21,711 nucleotides of DNA. It comes from DATACN01 sp038215095. Lineage in GTDB: Bacteria; Actinomycetota; Thermoleophilia; Solirubrobacterales; Thermoleophilaceae. The translations under genes were made by a program, and so were the position numbers. Within the stretch, counting starts at the first letter, position 1; each line of letters begins with the position of its first letter. The notes under the pieces were generated by a model that worked only from the letters and a program-made list of their open reading frames with translations, was not told the DNA's origin and made no database searches. Positions 1 through 7,535 of the stretch are shown piece after piece. Where the stretch lies: positions 1-21,711 of the forward strand of contig JBBQRG010000052.1 in assembly GCA_038215095.1 (NCBI GenBank). The letters run 5' to 3'.

Positions 1-323
1 GCGAGGATCGACACGCCGTTCACGTGCAGCTCGGAGCGGCGCTCGCCGAACAGCTCCTCGAAGTGCACGTAGCCGACGTTGCGCGAGTCGTGGTTGCCCG
101 GGATCACGAGCATGTGCTTGCACTCGATCCGGTCGAGGTACTCGCGGGCGCTCTCGTACTCGCCGCGGAAGCCGTCGGCGGTGAGGTCACCGGACGCGAT
201 CACGACGTCGGGCTTGAGCTCGTTCACCTCCACGATCGCCCGCTCGAGCAGGCTGGGCACAAAGTGCGGCGAGCCGCAGTGCAGGTCGGACAGTTGGGCG
301 ATCGTCACGGTCTCCGAGCTCAT
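1..323 (-). CDS. Metallophosphoesterase, N-terminal part (3' end outside window)
   Basis: Calcineurin-like metallophosphoesterase, hydrolysing a phosphoester with a di-metal centre; the substrate cannot be told from the sequence. About 107 N-terminal residues are visible. The family metal-ligand motifs occur in order: SDLH at residues 12-15, GDLT at 45-48 and GNHD at 76-79, which is the normal spacing for this fold. The ATG at 323-321 overlaps the folP stop codon (ATGA), so it is translationally coupled and last in the visible part of the nitroreductase-glpD-folP operon. No signal peptide is seen, so it is probably cytoplasmic. The C-terminal His motifs lie beyond the left edge. Family assignment is firm; the substrate (cyclic nucleotide, lipid-linked or other) is open. 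Confidence 0.9.
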   Translation of the reverse strand, partial: MSSETVTIAQLSDLHCGSPHFVPSLLERAIVEVNELKPDVVIASGDLTADGFRGEYESAREYLDRIECKHMLVIPGNHDSRNVGYVHFEELFGERRSELHVNGVSIL

Positions 324-1192
324 ACGGGCTCCCTTCGCAGCTCCTCGGCCAGGTGGGGCACGTCTCCGTCGGCCTCGTTCAATGCCGCCCGTACGCGCAG
401 AAAGTCGGAGGCCTCGGCCACGTCGTGGACGCGCAGGATTGAAGCGCCGCCCTCAGCGGCGGCTCCGATCGCGGCGAGCGTGCCGGCCAGGCGCGCGGCG
501 GGCGGGCGCTCGGTGAGCGCGCCCACGAAGTCCTTGCGCGACACCGCCAGCAGCAGCGGGCGGCCCAGGCGCGCCAGCTCGGGCAGCCGCCGGATCACCT
601 CCACCGACTCGGCGGGCGTCTTGGCCAGGTCGATGCCGGGATCGAGCACGAGCTGCTCGTCCCGCACGCCGCGCGCCCGCGCCTCGGCGGCGAGCTCTGT
701 CAGCAGCTCGCCTACGTCCTCGACCACGTCGTCGTAGTCGGGGAAGCCCTTCTGCTTGGGCGGCACGCGCGTGTGGGTGAGGACCAGCGCAGCGCCGCTC
801 TCTGCGCAGGCGTCCGCCACGCCCGGGTCGGACAGGCCGCTCACGTCGTTGATCATCACCGCTCCGGCTACCAGCGCCGCGCGGGCCACGGACGCGCGCC
901 AGGTGTCCACCGAGACCGCGATGCCCTCGGCCGCGAGCCGCTCGGTGAGCGGCGCCACGCGGTCGATCTCCTCGTCCTCGGACACCGGCTCGCGGTCGGT
1001 GCGGCCGGATTCCCCGCCGACGTCCACCAGCTCCGCGCCCGCGCTGGCGCGCGAGCGCGCCAGCGCGACGAGGTCGTCCAGCGGGCGCCGGCCGGGATCG
1101 GAGAACGAGTCGGGGCTGGCGTTCACGATCCCCATCAGAAGCTGCCGTCCGGGCGGCAGCTCGAGCCGGCGCTCGCGCAGGCGCAGGATCAC
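320..1192 (-). CDS. folP: Dihydropteroate synthase
   Basis: Condenses dihydropterin pyrophosphate with p-aminobenzoate to dihydropteroate in folate synthesis; cytoplasmic. The 290-residue TIM-barrel protein shows NASPDSFSD (24-32, loop 1), DVGGES (57-62), SVDT (94-97), NDVSG (115-119), DPGI (184-187), SRKDFVG (218-224) and RVHDV (254-258), all known DHPS landmarks. The GTG start at 1192-1190 overlaps the glpD stop by four bases (GTGA), which fixes the start although the frame stays open further upstream. Oddities: the usual loop-2 STRPG is SGRTD here (62-66), and the pterin-site DPGFGFGKT-like segment reads DPGIDLAKT. It could therefore be a FolP2-like paralogue rather than the main enzyme, but all three catalytic blocks are kept. 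Confidence 0.9.
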   Translation of the reverse strand: MILRLRERRLELPPGRQLLMGIVNASPDSFSDPGRRPLDDLVALARSRASAGAELVDVGGESGRTDREPVSEDEEIDRVAPLTERLAAEGIAVSVDTWRASVARAALVAGAVMINDVSGLSDPGVADACAESGAALVLTHTRVPPKQKGFPDYDDVVEDVGELLTELAAEARARGVRDEQLVLDPGIDLAKTPAESVEVIRRLPELARLGRPLLLAVSRKDFVGALTERPPAARLAGTLAAIGAAAEGGASILRVHDVAEASDFLRVRAALNEADGDVPHLAEELRREPV

Positions 1193-2895
1193 GCGGCCGG
1201 CTCCTCGCCGGAGGCGTCGCCCACCGCGGCCGCCACCGGCACCGAGCCCTCGGGCACGAGGCCCTCGGCGCGCGCCTCCTCGGCCCAGTCCTCCAACTCG
1301 CGCGCCACGCGTGCGTCGTCCCAGTCGAGCTCGCCGCCCATTGCGCGGGCCGCCACCTCCGCGCCGTCGGTGTCCCCGCAGAGGGCCCGTGCCGCGGTCA
1401 GCCCGAGGCGCGTGCGGCGCAGCAGCACGTCTGAGAGGGCGGCGGCCTGCTCGCGGCGCACCGCGAACGCGGCCTCGGCGGCGATGTCGGGCAGCTCCGC
1501 GACGATGCGCCGGCGCAGCTCCGGCGACTCCTGCGCCTGCTCGAGCACGTTGAAGGCCGCGTAGCCGTAGCGCGCGGCCAGGTGGTTCACGCTCTCCTCG
1601 TCCACGCCCTCGACGTCGGGCAGCTCGGCGGGGTCCACCGGCATGCCCAGCGGGATCTGCTCGGTTCGGCAGGGCGCCTCGCGGCCCTCCCGCTCCACCA
1701 CGCGGTCGACCGCCAGCTTGGCCATGCGGCGCCAGGTGGTGAGCTTCCCGCCGGTGATCGTGACCAGGCCCGAGCTGGTCTCGTAGAGCTCGGCCTTGCG
1801 GGAGATGTCCACTGACTTGCCCTGATCGCCGCTCGAGATCAGCGGGCGCACCCCGGCGTAGGCGCTCACGAGGTCGGACGGCGCCAGCGACGTGCCGAAG
1901 AAGGCGTTGCACGCGCGCAGCAGGTAGTCGATGTCGTCCTGGCCCGGCGGGATGTTGTCGAGGCCGCCCTCGTAGTCGTTGTCGGTGGTGCCGATCAGCG
2001 TGCGGCCCAGCCAGGGGAGCACGAAGATCGTGCGCCCGTCGCCCGCGGGCACGATTGCGCCGGCGTCCACGGGCAGGTCCTCGCGCGCAAGGATCAGGTG
2101 CGTGCCGCGGCTCGGCCGGATGCGCGGCACCTCCTCCTCGGCGTACAGCTCGTCGGGGCGCAGCCGGTCGGCCCAGACCCCGGTGGCGTTAACCACGTTG
2201 TCGGCACACAGCTCGAACTCGCGTCCGCCGGCGGTGTCGCGCACCAGCACGCCGGCTGCCTTTCCCGCGCGCTCCACGAGGCCGGTCACCTCGCAGCGGT
2301 TGGCGAGCACGGCGCCGAAGCGCTCGGCCTCGCCCAGCACCGTGAGCACCAGGCGCACGTCGTCGGTCTGGCAGTCGTAGAAGAGGTAGCCGGCGGTCGG
2401 CCCGCGGCCGGCCAGCGCCGGCAGCAGCTCGACCACCTCGGCGGCGTCGATCGTGCGGTGGCGCTCGGGGCTCCAGTCCAGCAGCTCGTCGCGTCCTTTT
2501 CCCCGGCCTCGGCCCCGCCGCCACGACATCACGTCGTACATGTTCAGCCCCACGCCCATGAGCCGGTCGGGCCGCTTGCCGTCGAACGACGGCACGATCA
2601 TCGGCAGCGGCTTCACCAGGTGCGGCGCCAGCGTGGCCAGCAGCGAGCGCTCGAGCAGCGCCTCGCGCACCAGGCCGAGGTCGAAGCTCTGCAGGTAGCG
2701 AAGGCCGCCGTGGACGAGCTTTGAGGAGCGGCTGGAGGTGCCCGAGGCGAAGTCGTGGCGCTCCAAGAGAGCGACGCTGTAGCCCCGCGACGCCGCGTCC
2801 AGGGCCACGCCCGCGCCTGTGATGCCCCCGCCCACCACGACGAGGTCGAACTCATCGCGCTCCAATGCGGCCAGAGCGTCGGCCCGCGGGATCAC
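1189..2895 (-). CDS. glpD: Aerobic glycerol-3-phosphate dehydrogenase
   Basis: FAD-dependent oxidation of sn-glycerol 3-phosphate to dihydroxyacetone phosphate, feeding electrons to quinone at the inner face of the membrane. The protein is 568 residues, the usual length. The N-terminal dinucleotide-binding motif GGGITGAG is at 22-29, and the family signature SGTSSRSSKLVHGGLRYL at 51-68 is complete. The C-terminal acidic DAO_C domain is present (roughly 400-530). The GTG at 2895-2893 overlaps the nitroreductase stop codon (GTGA), and the stop overlaps folP, so it sits mid-operon. No glpF or glpK is adjacent; pairing with folP looks like chance co-transcription. Family and function are well supported. 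Confidence 0.95.
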   Translation of the reverse strand: MIPRADALAALERDEFDLVVVGGGITGAGVALDAASRGYSVALLERHDFASGTSSRSSKLVHGGLRYLQSFDLGLVREALLERSLLATLAPHLVKPLPMIVPSFDGKRPDRLMGVGLNMYDVMSWRRGRGRGKGRDELLDWSPERHRTIDAAEVVELLPALAGRGPTAGYLFYDCQTDDVRLVLTVLGEAERFGAVLANRCEVTGLVERAGKAAGVLVRDTAGGREFELCADNVVNATGVWADRLRPDELYAEEEVPRIRPSRGTHLILAREDLPVDAGAIVPAGDGRTIFVLPWLGRTLIGTTDNDYEGGLDNIPPGQDDIDYLLRACNAFFGTSLAPSDLVSAYAGVRPLISSGDQGKSVDISRKAELYETSSGLVTITGGKLTTWRRMAKLAVDRVVEREGREAPCRTEQIPLGMPVDPAELPDVEGVDEESVNHLAARYGYAAFNVLEQAQESPELRRRIVAELPDIAAEAAFAVRREQAAALSDVLLRRTRLGLTAARALCGDTDGAEVAARAMGGELDWDDARVARELEDWAEEARAEGLVPEGSVPVAAAVGDASGEEPAA

Positions 2896-3401
2896 GCCAG
2901 GTACGTTACGTAGTCGCCGGGCGGCAGCCGCTCGGGGGGCTCCTTCTCCTGCCGCTGCGGCCCGAGGTGGATCAGGCCGAGCAGCCGCTCGCCAGGGGCC
3001 ACGCCGAGCGCTTCGCGGCCCGCCTCGCTGCGGAGCACGCCGGGCGTGCGCCAGTAGCCCACGAGGCCGCGGGCATGTGCCGCCAGCAGCACGATGTAGA
3101 CCGCCGCCGCGCTGGCGCTCACGTCCTCCTCGTCCTGAACCTCGTCGCCCGTCTGCACCACGGAGGCGGCCACGAGCGTGGGCGCGCGGTCGAGCTTCGC
3201 CGCCCCCTCCTCGCCCGCCGCCCGCTTCAGCTTCGCCAGCGCCTCCGGGCCCAGCACGCGGAAGCGCCACGGGTTGGTGAGGTTGTGGTTGGGCGCCCAG
3301 CGCGCCAGCTCGAGCAGCTCGTCGAGGGTCTGCCGGTCCACCGGCTCGGGGCCGAACGCTTTGTGCGTGCGGCGCTCCCTGATGGCCTGCTCGACGTCCA
3401 C
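2892..3401 (-). CDS. Nitroreductase family protein
   Basis: FMN-dependent NAD(P)H oxidoreductase of the nitroreductase fold, 169 residues, slightly short for the family. The N-terminal block RERRTHKAFGPEPVD (8-22) and ELARWAPNHNLTNPWRF (31-47) are the typical FMN phosphate-binding and dimer-interface segments. The central region (about 75-115) is the helical part, and G-x-x-P-G-V-L-R near 117-124 matches the family's TPG-like stretch. It is the first gene of a four-gene minus-strand operon, 38 bp from the divergent short-chain dehydrogenase. The physiological substrate is unknown. Family members act on quinones, flavins or nitro compounds, and nothing here chooses between these. Confidence 0.85.
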   Translation of the reverse strand: MDVEQAIRERRTHKAFGPEPVDRQTLDELLELARWAPNHNLTNPWRFRVLGPEALAKLKRAAGEEGAAKLDRAPTLVAASVVQTGDEVQDEEDVSASAAAVYIVLLAAHARGLVGYWRTPGVLRSEAGREALGVAPGERLLGLIHLGPQRQEKEPPERLPPGDYVTYLA

Positions 3402-3439
3402 GCATCCGACGCTACCGCAGCCCGGGTAGGTTCCTGTTC

Positions 3440-4267
3440 ATGGCGGGCGGAACGGTGATCGTGACCGGAGCGTCGTCGGGAATCGGCGAGGCCAGCGTGC
3501 GCCATCTCATCCAGCTCGGCTTCGACGTGCGCGCGGGGGTGCGAAAGCAGGAGGACGCCGAGCGGCTGCGCTCGCAGGGCGCGACGCCGCTGATGATCGA
3601 CGTGACCGACGCCGACTCCATCGCGGTCGCGCGCGACCAGCTCGGCGGGCGGCCGTTGGCGGGCCTCGTGAACAACGCCGGTGTCGCCCTGACGGGACCG
3701 CTCGAGCACATCCCGATCGACAACCTGCGAGAGCAGCTCGAGATCAACCTGGTCGGCCAGATCGCCGTGACGCAGGCCTTCCTGCCCGGCCTGCGAGCGG
3801 GGCGGGGACGGATCGTCATGGTCAGCTCGATCGGCGGGCGGATGGCGCTGCCGCTGACCGGGCCCTACAACGCCTCGAAGTTCGGCCTCGAGGGCGCCAG
3901 CGACTCGCTGCGCCGCGAGCTGCAGGGCGCCGTGGACGTGATCCTGGTGGAGCCCGGCGGGGTGAAGACGCCGATCTGGGGCAAGGGCACCGCGGCGGCC
4001 GACGAGATGCTGGCCTCCATGCCCGTGGAGGCCGAGCGCAACTACGGCGGGTTGATCGCCGGGCTGCGCCGCGAGGTCGAGAAGATCGACACGGAGAGCG
4101 GCCTCGACCCGGCCGAGGTGGCGAAGGTGATCGGCCAGGCGCTCACGGCGCGGCGGCCGCGCACGCGCTACCTCGTGGGCCGCGACGCGAAGTTGCGGGC
4201 CTTCATGGCCACCGTGATGCCCGACCGCTTGATAGACGCGCTCGTGGCGCGCCAGCTGAAGGACTAG
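3440..4267 (+). CDS. Short-chain dehydrogenase/reductase (classical SDR)
   Basis: NAD(P)-dependent oxidoreductase of 275 residues with a Rossmann fold. It has the cofactor motif TGASSGIG (9-16), NNAG (78-81), the active-site Ser130 in VMVSS, and Tyr143/Lys147 in the YNASK motif; PGGVKTPI around 177-184 is the usual post-catalytic loop. The R-x-G-V-R-K segment after beta-2 (31-36) suggests NADP preference by charge, an inference. ATG at 3440 has a GGTAGG nine bases upstream. Its stop and the stop of the converging GMC oxidoreductase share a CTAG palindrome (4264-4267). Substrate unknown; the sequence style resembles the SDRs often annotated as acting on steroids or other lipids. Confidence 0.92.
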   Translation: MAGGTVIVTGASSGIGEASVRHLIQLGFDVRAGVRKQEDAERLRSQGATPLMIDVTDADSIAVARDQLGGRPLAGLVNNAGVALTGPLEHIPIDNLREQLEINLVGQIAVTQAFLPGLRAGRGRIVMVSSIGGRMALPLTGPYNASKFGLEGASDSLRRELQGAVDVILVEPGGVKTPIWGKGTAAADEMLASMPVEAERNYGGLIAGLRREVEKIDTESGLDPAEVAKVIGQALTARRPRTRYLVGRDAKLRAFMATVMPDRLIDALVARQLKD

Positions 4268-5880
4268 GCCGCGGCGGCGTGGGCCGCGTGGATGCGCGGC
4301 CGCGCCATCGACTCGGGCTCCGGCTCCTCCAGCGGCGGCGACTTGCCGAGCAGGTGGAAGGCCAGGCGAGTTGCCAGCGCCATGATCGTGATCTGCGGGT
4401 TCACCCCCAGCGAGCTGGGCACCGCGCTCGCGTCTGCCACGTACACGCCCTCGGCCCCGTGCAGCCTCAGGTCGCCGTCCACCACGCCGTGCTCGGGCCG
4501 CGCGTCGGCGCGCGCGCTGCCGAGCGGGTGGAAGGCCATCAGCGTCAGGTCGGAGGCCCTCAGCTCGCGACCGGGCAGGGGGCCCGGGTCGCCGTGGTGC
4601 AGCTCGTCGATGCCGCGCACGGGCTGGTAGACGGTCTTCGCCCCGGCCGCCCAGTAGAGCTCGGTGAGCAGCTCGACCCCCCGCTTGAACGCCGCCACGT
4701 CGTCGGCGCAGAGGTCGTAGCGGACTTCCGTGCGCCCCAGCCGCTCGCGCACCTCACCGCGCGAGCGGTCGGACACCATCACGCCGAACTGCGCCAGCCG
4801 CGGGAAGTCGAGCATGAGCTCACGGTGGCGCTCGCGCGAGAAGGGGAAGGTCATCGCCAGGTAGTCGGGCGGCCCCGCCGCGCCCTCGAACATGATTCGC
4901 TCGCCCGCGAACTCGTCCACGTAATAGGACTGCGGCACGCCCTTCGCCATGTCGATGTGCTCGTCGAAGCGGGCCCGCACCGCCGTGGCCGGGTGGATGG
5001 CGAGGTTCTTGCCGAGCTGGCCCGAGCCGCCGCCCAGGCCGTTGCGGCGCAGCAGCAGCGGGGTGTGGATGGCGCCGCAGGCGAACACCACGGTGTCCGC
5101 CTGGACGCGCAGCGTGCCCCCGCCGGCGGTACTCGCGAGGACGCCGGTTGCGCGGCCGCCGCGCAGCTCGATCTCGCGCGCCCGCGTGGAGCTGTAGGTC
5201 ACCGCGCCCGCCTCCCACGCCTTCGGCACGTAGGTGATGCCGGTGTGCTGCTTTGCGGATGTGGGACAACCGAACGCGCAGACGCCCGAGCCCACGCAGC
5301 CGCGTACGTTGCGGTAGAGGAAGTCGCCCGACCAGCCGAGCGCGTCGGCGCCGCGCTTTGCCACGAGGGCGTTGTTGCCGGCCAGCCCGGGCGGCACCTG
5401 GCTCACGTTCAGCTCCCGCTCCACGCGGCGGAAGAAGGGGTCGAGCTCGTCGGGGGTCAGCGCCTCCAGCCCAAAGTCGCGGGCCCACAGCTCGAGCACG
5501 GGGTCGGGCGTGCGGAAGCAGGTGCCCGAGTTCACCAGAGTCGTGCCGCCCACGGCCTTGCCGAGCGGAAGCAGGATCGGTGTGTTGCCGATCGTCGCCT
5601 GCTGGCCCGCGTCGCGGTAGAGCTTGGCCGTCATGTCGCGCGGGCGGGCGGTCAGGTCGTCCGTGGTGTGGCGCGGCCCCTCCTCGAGCATCACCACGCG
5701 CATCCCGCCCTCGGCCAGCTCCTTGGCCACGGGCGCCCCGCCGGCTCCGGTGCCGATCACCACCGCGTCGGCGCGCACGATGCGCTCGCCCTGGATGCGG
5801 CGCCCGTCCTCCACCCGCTCGGAGCTCGGCAGGAAAGCTCCGCGGCCGTCGCTGTAGGCGGTGGCGCCGGTGGGCCTCAT
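4264..5880 (-). CDS. GMC family oxidoreductase
   Basis: FAD-dependent alcohol/sterol/sugar oxidoreductase of 538 residues. FAD-binding GTGAGGAP is at 43-50, the GMC loop GGTTLVNSG at 111-119, the active-site His451 in AFHPLGSAR, and Asn494 in GVNPQITIM. Three cysteines (195, 201, 205) in CVGSGVCAFGCPTSAKQ match the Cys-rich loop common in bacterial long-chain-alcohol or cholesterol-oxidase-like GMC enzymes. No signal peptide or Tat motif is visible. The ATG overlaps the stop of the upstream small-subunit gene (ATGA), so both are co-translated with the GntR regulator. An electron-transfer partner rather than oxygen as acceptor is plausible because of the subunit-3-like neighbour; this is inferred. 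Confidence 0.92.
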   Translation of the reverse strand: MRPTGATAYSDGRGAFLPSSERVEDGRRIQGERIVRADAVVIGTGAGGAPVAKELAEGGMRVVMLEEGPRHTTDDLTARPRDMTAKLYRDAGQQATIGNTPILLPLGKAVGGTTLVNSGTCFRTPDPVLELWARDFGLEALTPDELDPFFRRVERELNVSQVPPGLAGNNALVAKRGADALGWSGDFLYRNVRGCVGSGVCAFGCPTSAKQHTGITYVPKAWEAGAVTYSSTRAREIELRGGRATGVLASTAGGGTLRVQADTVVFACGAIHTPLLLRRNGLGGGSGQLGKNLAIHPATAVRARFDEHIDMAKGVPQSYYVDEFAGERIMFEGAAGPPDYLAMTFPFSRERHRELMLDFPRLAQFGVMVSDRSRGEVRERLGRTEVRYDLCADDVAAFKRGVELLTELYWAAGAKTVYQPVRGIDELHHGDPGPLPGRELRASDLTLMAFHPLGSARADARPEHGVVDGDLRLHGAEGVYVADASAVPSSLGVNPQITIMALATRLAFHLLGKSPPLEEPEPESMARPRIHAAHAAAA

Positions 5881-6311
5881 GGCCGCCCCTCGCGGGCTCG
5901 CAGCTCGCGGCCGCGGCGCACGTTCGCGTTGGCGTCGTAGCCGAGCTGCAGCATCACCCCGGCGTCGCCGTAGTAGCTCAGGCAGGCGACGCCCTTGAAC
6001 AGCCGTACGAGCTCCCGCACGCGCGGCTCGGCGACGCGCTCGAGCGCCTCGAGCACCCGCGCACGGTCGGGCTCGGCCAGCGCCCGCAATCGCGAGCGGA
6101 AGCCCAGCAGCCGCGGCGCCAGCTCCGCGGCGTACAGGAGGGTGCGCAGGCCGGCCCGGTTCAGCCGCGGGGAGACCCCCAGCCAGCGGTCGAAGAACGC
6201 CACCGCGTCGGTGTTGCGGACCGGTGGCAGCAGCGGCTCGGGCGCCACCACGGTGTCGCACACGCAGGCGAAGATCGAGGCCTCGCGCGGGCTCAGCACC
6301 AGCAGCGTCAT
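5877..6311 (-). CDS. Gluconate 2-dehydrogenase subunit 3-like protein
   Basis: A helical protein of 144 residues. The opening LSPREASIFACVCDTVVAPE and the later R-x-x-x-x-x-x-K-G-V-A-C-L-S-Y-Y-G-D-A and GYDAN segments (about 99-128) resemble the gluconate dehydrogenase gamma subunit family, which partners GMC flavoproteins and helps export or assemble them. The ATG at 6311-6309 overlaps the GntR stop, and its own stop overlaps the GMC start, so it lies exactly between regulator and enzyme. Unlike classical gamma subunits there is no obvious Tat signal, so the complex may be cytoplasmic. Assignment rests on pattern and context, not on a profile search. Confidence 0.7.
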   Translation of the reverse strand: MTLLVLSPREASIFACVCDTVVAPEPLLPPVRNTDAVAFFDRWLGVSPRLNRAGLRTLLYAAELAPRLLGFRSRLRALAEPDRARVLEALERVAEPRVRELVRLFKGVACLSYYGDAGVMLQLGYDANANVRRGRELRAREGRP

Positions 6312-6997
6312 CCGGTCGCCTCCAGCAGGCCGCGCTCCTGCAGGGCGGCCAGGTCGGCGAGCGCGCCGGCCGCGCGGGCCGGGGCGCCCGCCTCGATCGC
6401 GGCGGCGGCGCGGCGGTACAGCGGAGCCAGGCCGGGCTCCGCCACGACGCCCTCGAACAGGTCCGCGTGGTCGAAGTAGAGGCGGCGGATCGAGTTCAGG
6501 ATGAGGACGAACACCACGTTGCCGCTCGCCTCGACGAGCTCGGTCATGAAGGCGAAGTCGAGCGCCTGCGCGGCGGCCGCGTCGTCGGCCTTGGGCACCC
6601 GCTCGGCCAGCTCTGCAAGCCGGCGCGCCTGCCCGGCCGAACGGCGGCCCGCCGCCAGCCGCGCGCACTCGGCCAGCATCAGGCGGCGCGCCTCGAGCAG
6701 CGCGGCCAGCGTGGAGCGGTCGAGCCCGGCCGCGCTGAATAGCACGTGGCCGATCACGTCGAGCCCGCCGTGCTCGCGCCAGTCGCGCACGCGCATTGCG
6801 TCGCCGTGGCGGACCTCCACCAGCTCGAGCTGCTCCAGCCGCTTCACCGCCTCGCGGACCGACGCCATGTTCACGCCCAGCTCGGCGGCGAGCGTGCGCT
6901 GAGTCGGCAGCTTCTCGCCCGGCTCGTAGCGGCCGCCGAGGATGCTCTCGCAGAGCTCGCCGAAGACCCGGTCCGACACCAGCGCGCGCGTAGCCAC
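6308..6997 (-). CDS. GntR/FadR-family transcriptional regulator
   Basis: A repressor-type regulator of 229 residues with an N-terminal winged helix-turn-helix (about 8-75): LCESILGGRYEPGEKLPTQR, then TLAAELGVNMASVREAVKRL is the GntR recognition region. The all-helical FCD ligand domain follows (about 95-220), with acidic and histidine residues that in the family bind metal and a carboxylate effector. The GTG start (6997-6995) is chosen because it places the HTH at the usual distance; no ATG lies upstream in frame. It heads the operon with the subunit-3-like protein and GMC oxidoreductase, so it probably controls them and itself, through the palindrome 16 bp upstream. Ligand unknown. Confidence 0.9.
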   Translation of the reverse strand: MATRALVSDRVFGELCESILGGRYEPGEKLPTQRTLAAELGVNMASVREAVKRLEQLELVEVRHGDAMRVRDWREHGGLDVIGHVLFSAAGLDRSTLAALLEARRLMLAECARLAAGRRSAGQARRLAELAERVPKADDAAAAQALDFAFMTELVEASGNVVFVLILNSIRRLYFDHADLFEGVVAEPGLAPLYRRAAAAIEAGAPARAAGALADLAALQERGLLEATG

Positions 6998-7012
6998 GCG
7001 GGCAGCCTACAG

Positions 7013-7029
7013 AAGTGTTCGGAACAATT
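7013..7029. promoter_or_regulatory. Candidate operator of the GntR/FadR regulator
   Basis: TGTTCGGAACA at 7016-7026 is a perfect 5-bp inverted repeat around one central base. One mismatch outward, an AA/TT pair extends it to 17 bp. It lies in the 61-bp gap between the divergent GntR gene and the SnoaL-like gene. Dimeric FadR-type repressors bind short palindromes of this size in such positions. No binding data; inferred from symmetry and location. Confidence 0.5.
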
Positions 7030-7058
7030 TTGAGTCTGACGGCGGTAGGGTCGCCGGC

Positions 7059-7535
7059 ATGTGGGCGACTCCCTTCAGGGCTGCCTGGAACTCCGGCGAT
7101 CCCTCGGTTCTGGTCGCAGCGCTCGCGCCCGACGTCGTCCTGCGATCACCGCTGATCAGCGAGCCGTTCCGCGGCAAGGGCGAGATCGCGGCCCTGTACG
7201 AGGTGATCTTCAACGTCATGAAGGAGGTCGAGTTCACCGACGAGCTGACCGGCGATGGCTCCCACGCGTTCTTCTGGCGCGCGCAGGTGGGCGGTTGGCC
7301 CGTCGAGGGCGTCGACCTGCTGCGGTCCGGGGCGGGCGACACGATCGCCGAGATCACCGTGATGTGCCGCCCGCTCGCCGGCGCGGCCGCGTTCGCGTCC
7401 GCTGCGGGGCCGCCCCTGGCGCGGCGGCGGAGCGCGCTGAACGGCGTGCTGATCACGACCCTCGGCAAGCCGCTCCCGCACCTGCTCGCCCTGGGCGACA
7501 GGGCCGCCGTCCGCCTGGTCAAGCCGAGCGGCTAG
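7059..7535 (+). CDS. SnoaL-like / NTF2-fold protein
   Basis: A protein of 158 residues with the cone-shaped NTF2-like pattern: an N-terminal helix FRAAWNSGDPSVLVAALAPD, then VVLRSPLISEPFRGKGEIAALY (paired strand and helix) and a C-terminal sheet with FFWRAQVGG and ITVMCRPL. Proteins of this group are small cyclases, isomerases or ligand binders, and the reaction cannot be told. The ATG at 7059 is preceded by GGTAGGG, a reasonable ribosome site. It is divergent from the GntR regulator and may share its operator. Its last 17 bp overlap the end of the converging ECF S-component gene. The C-terminal 50 residues, after the fold, are of unclear role. Confidence 0.75.
   Translation: MWATPFRAAWNSGDPSVLVAALAPDVVLRSPLISEPFRGKGEIAALYEVIFNVMKEVEFTDELTGDGSHAFFWRAQVGGWPVEGVDLLRSGAGDTIAEITVMCRPLAGAAAFASAAGPPLARRRSALNGVLITTLGKPLPHLLALGDRAAVRLVKPSG

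Noticed and set aside
24..737. Long plus-strand frames over folP and the metallophosphoesterase
   Set aside because: Antisense shadows caused by high G+C; low-complexity Arg/Ala/Ser content and no domain, whereas the minus strand has complete motifs.
4279..5940. 553-codon plus-strand frame opposite the GMC oxidoreductase
   Set aside because: His/Arg/Ala-rich shadow of a clearly coding minus-strand gene with all GMC motifs.
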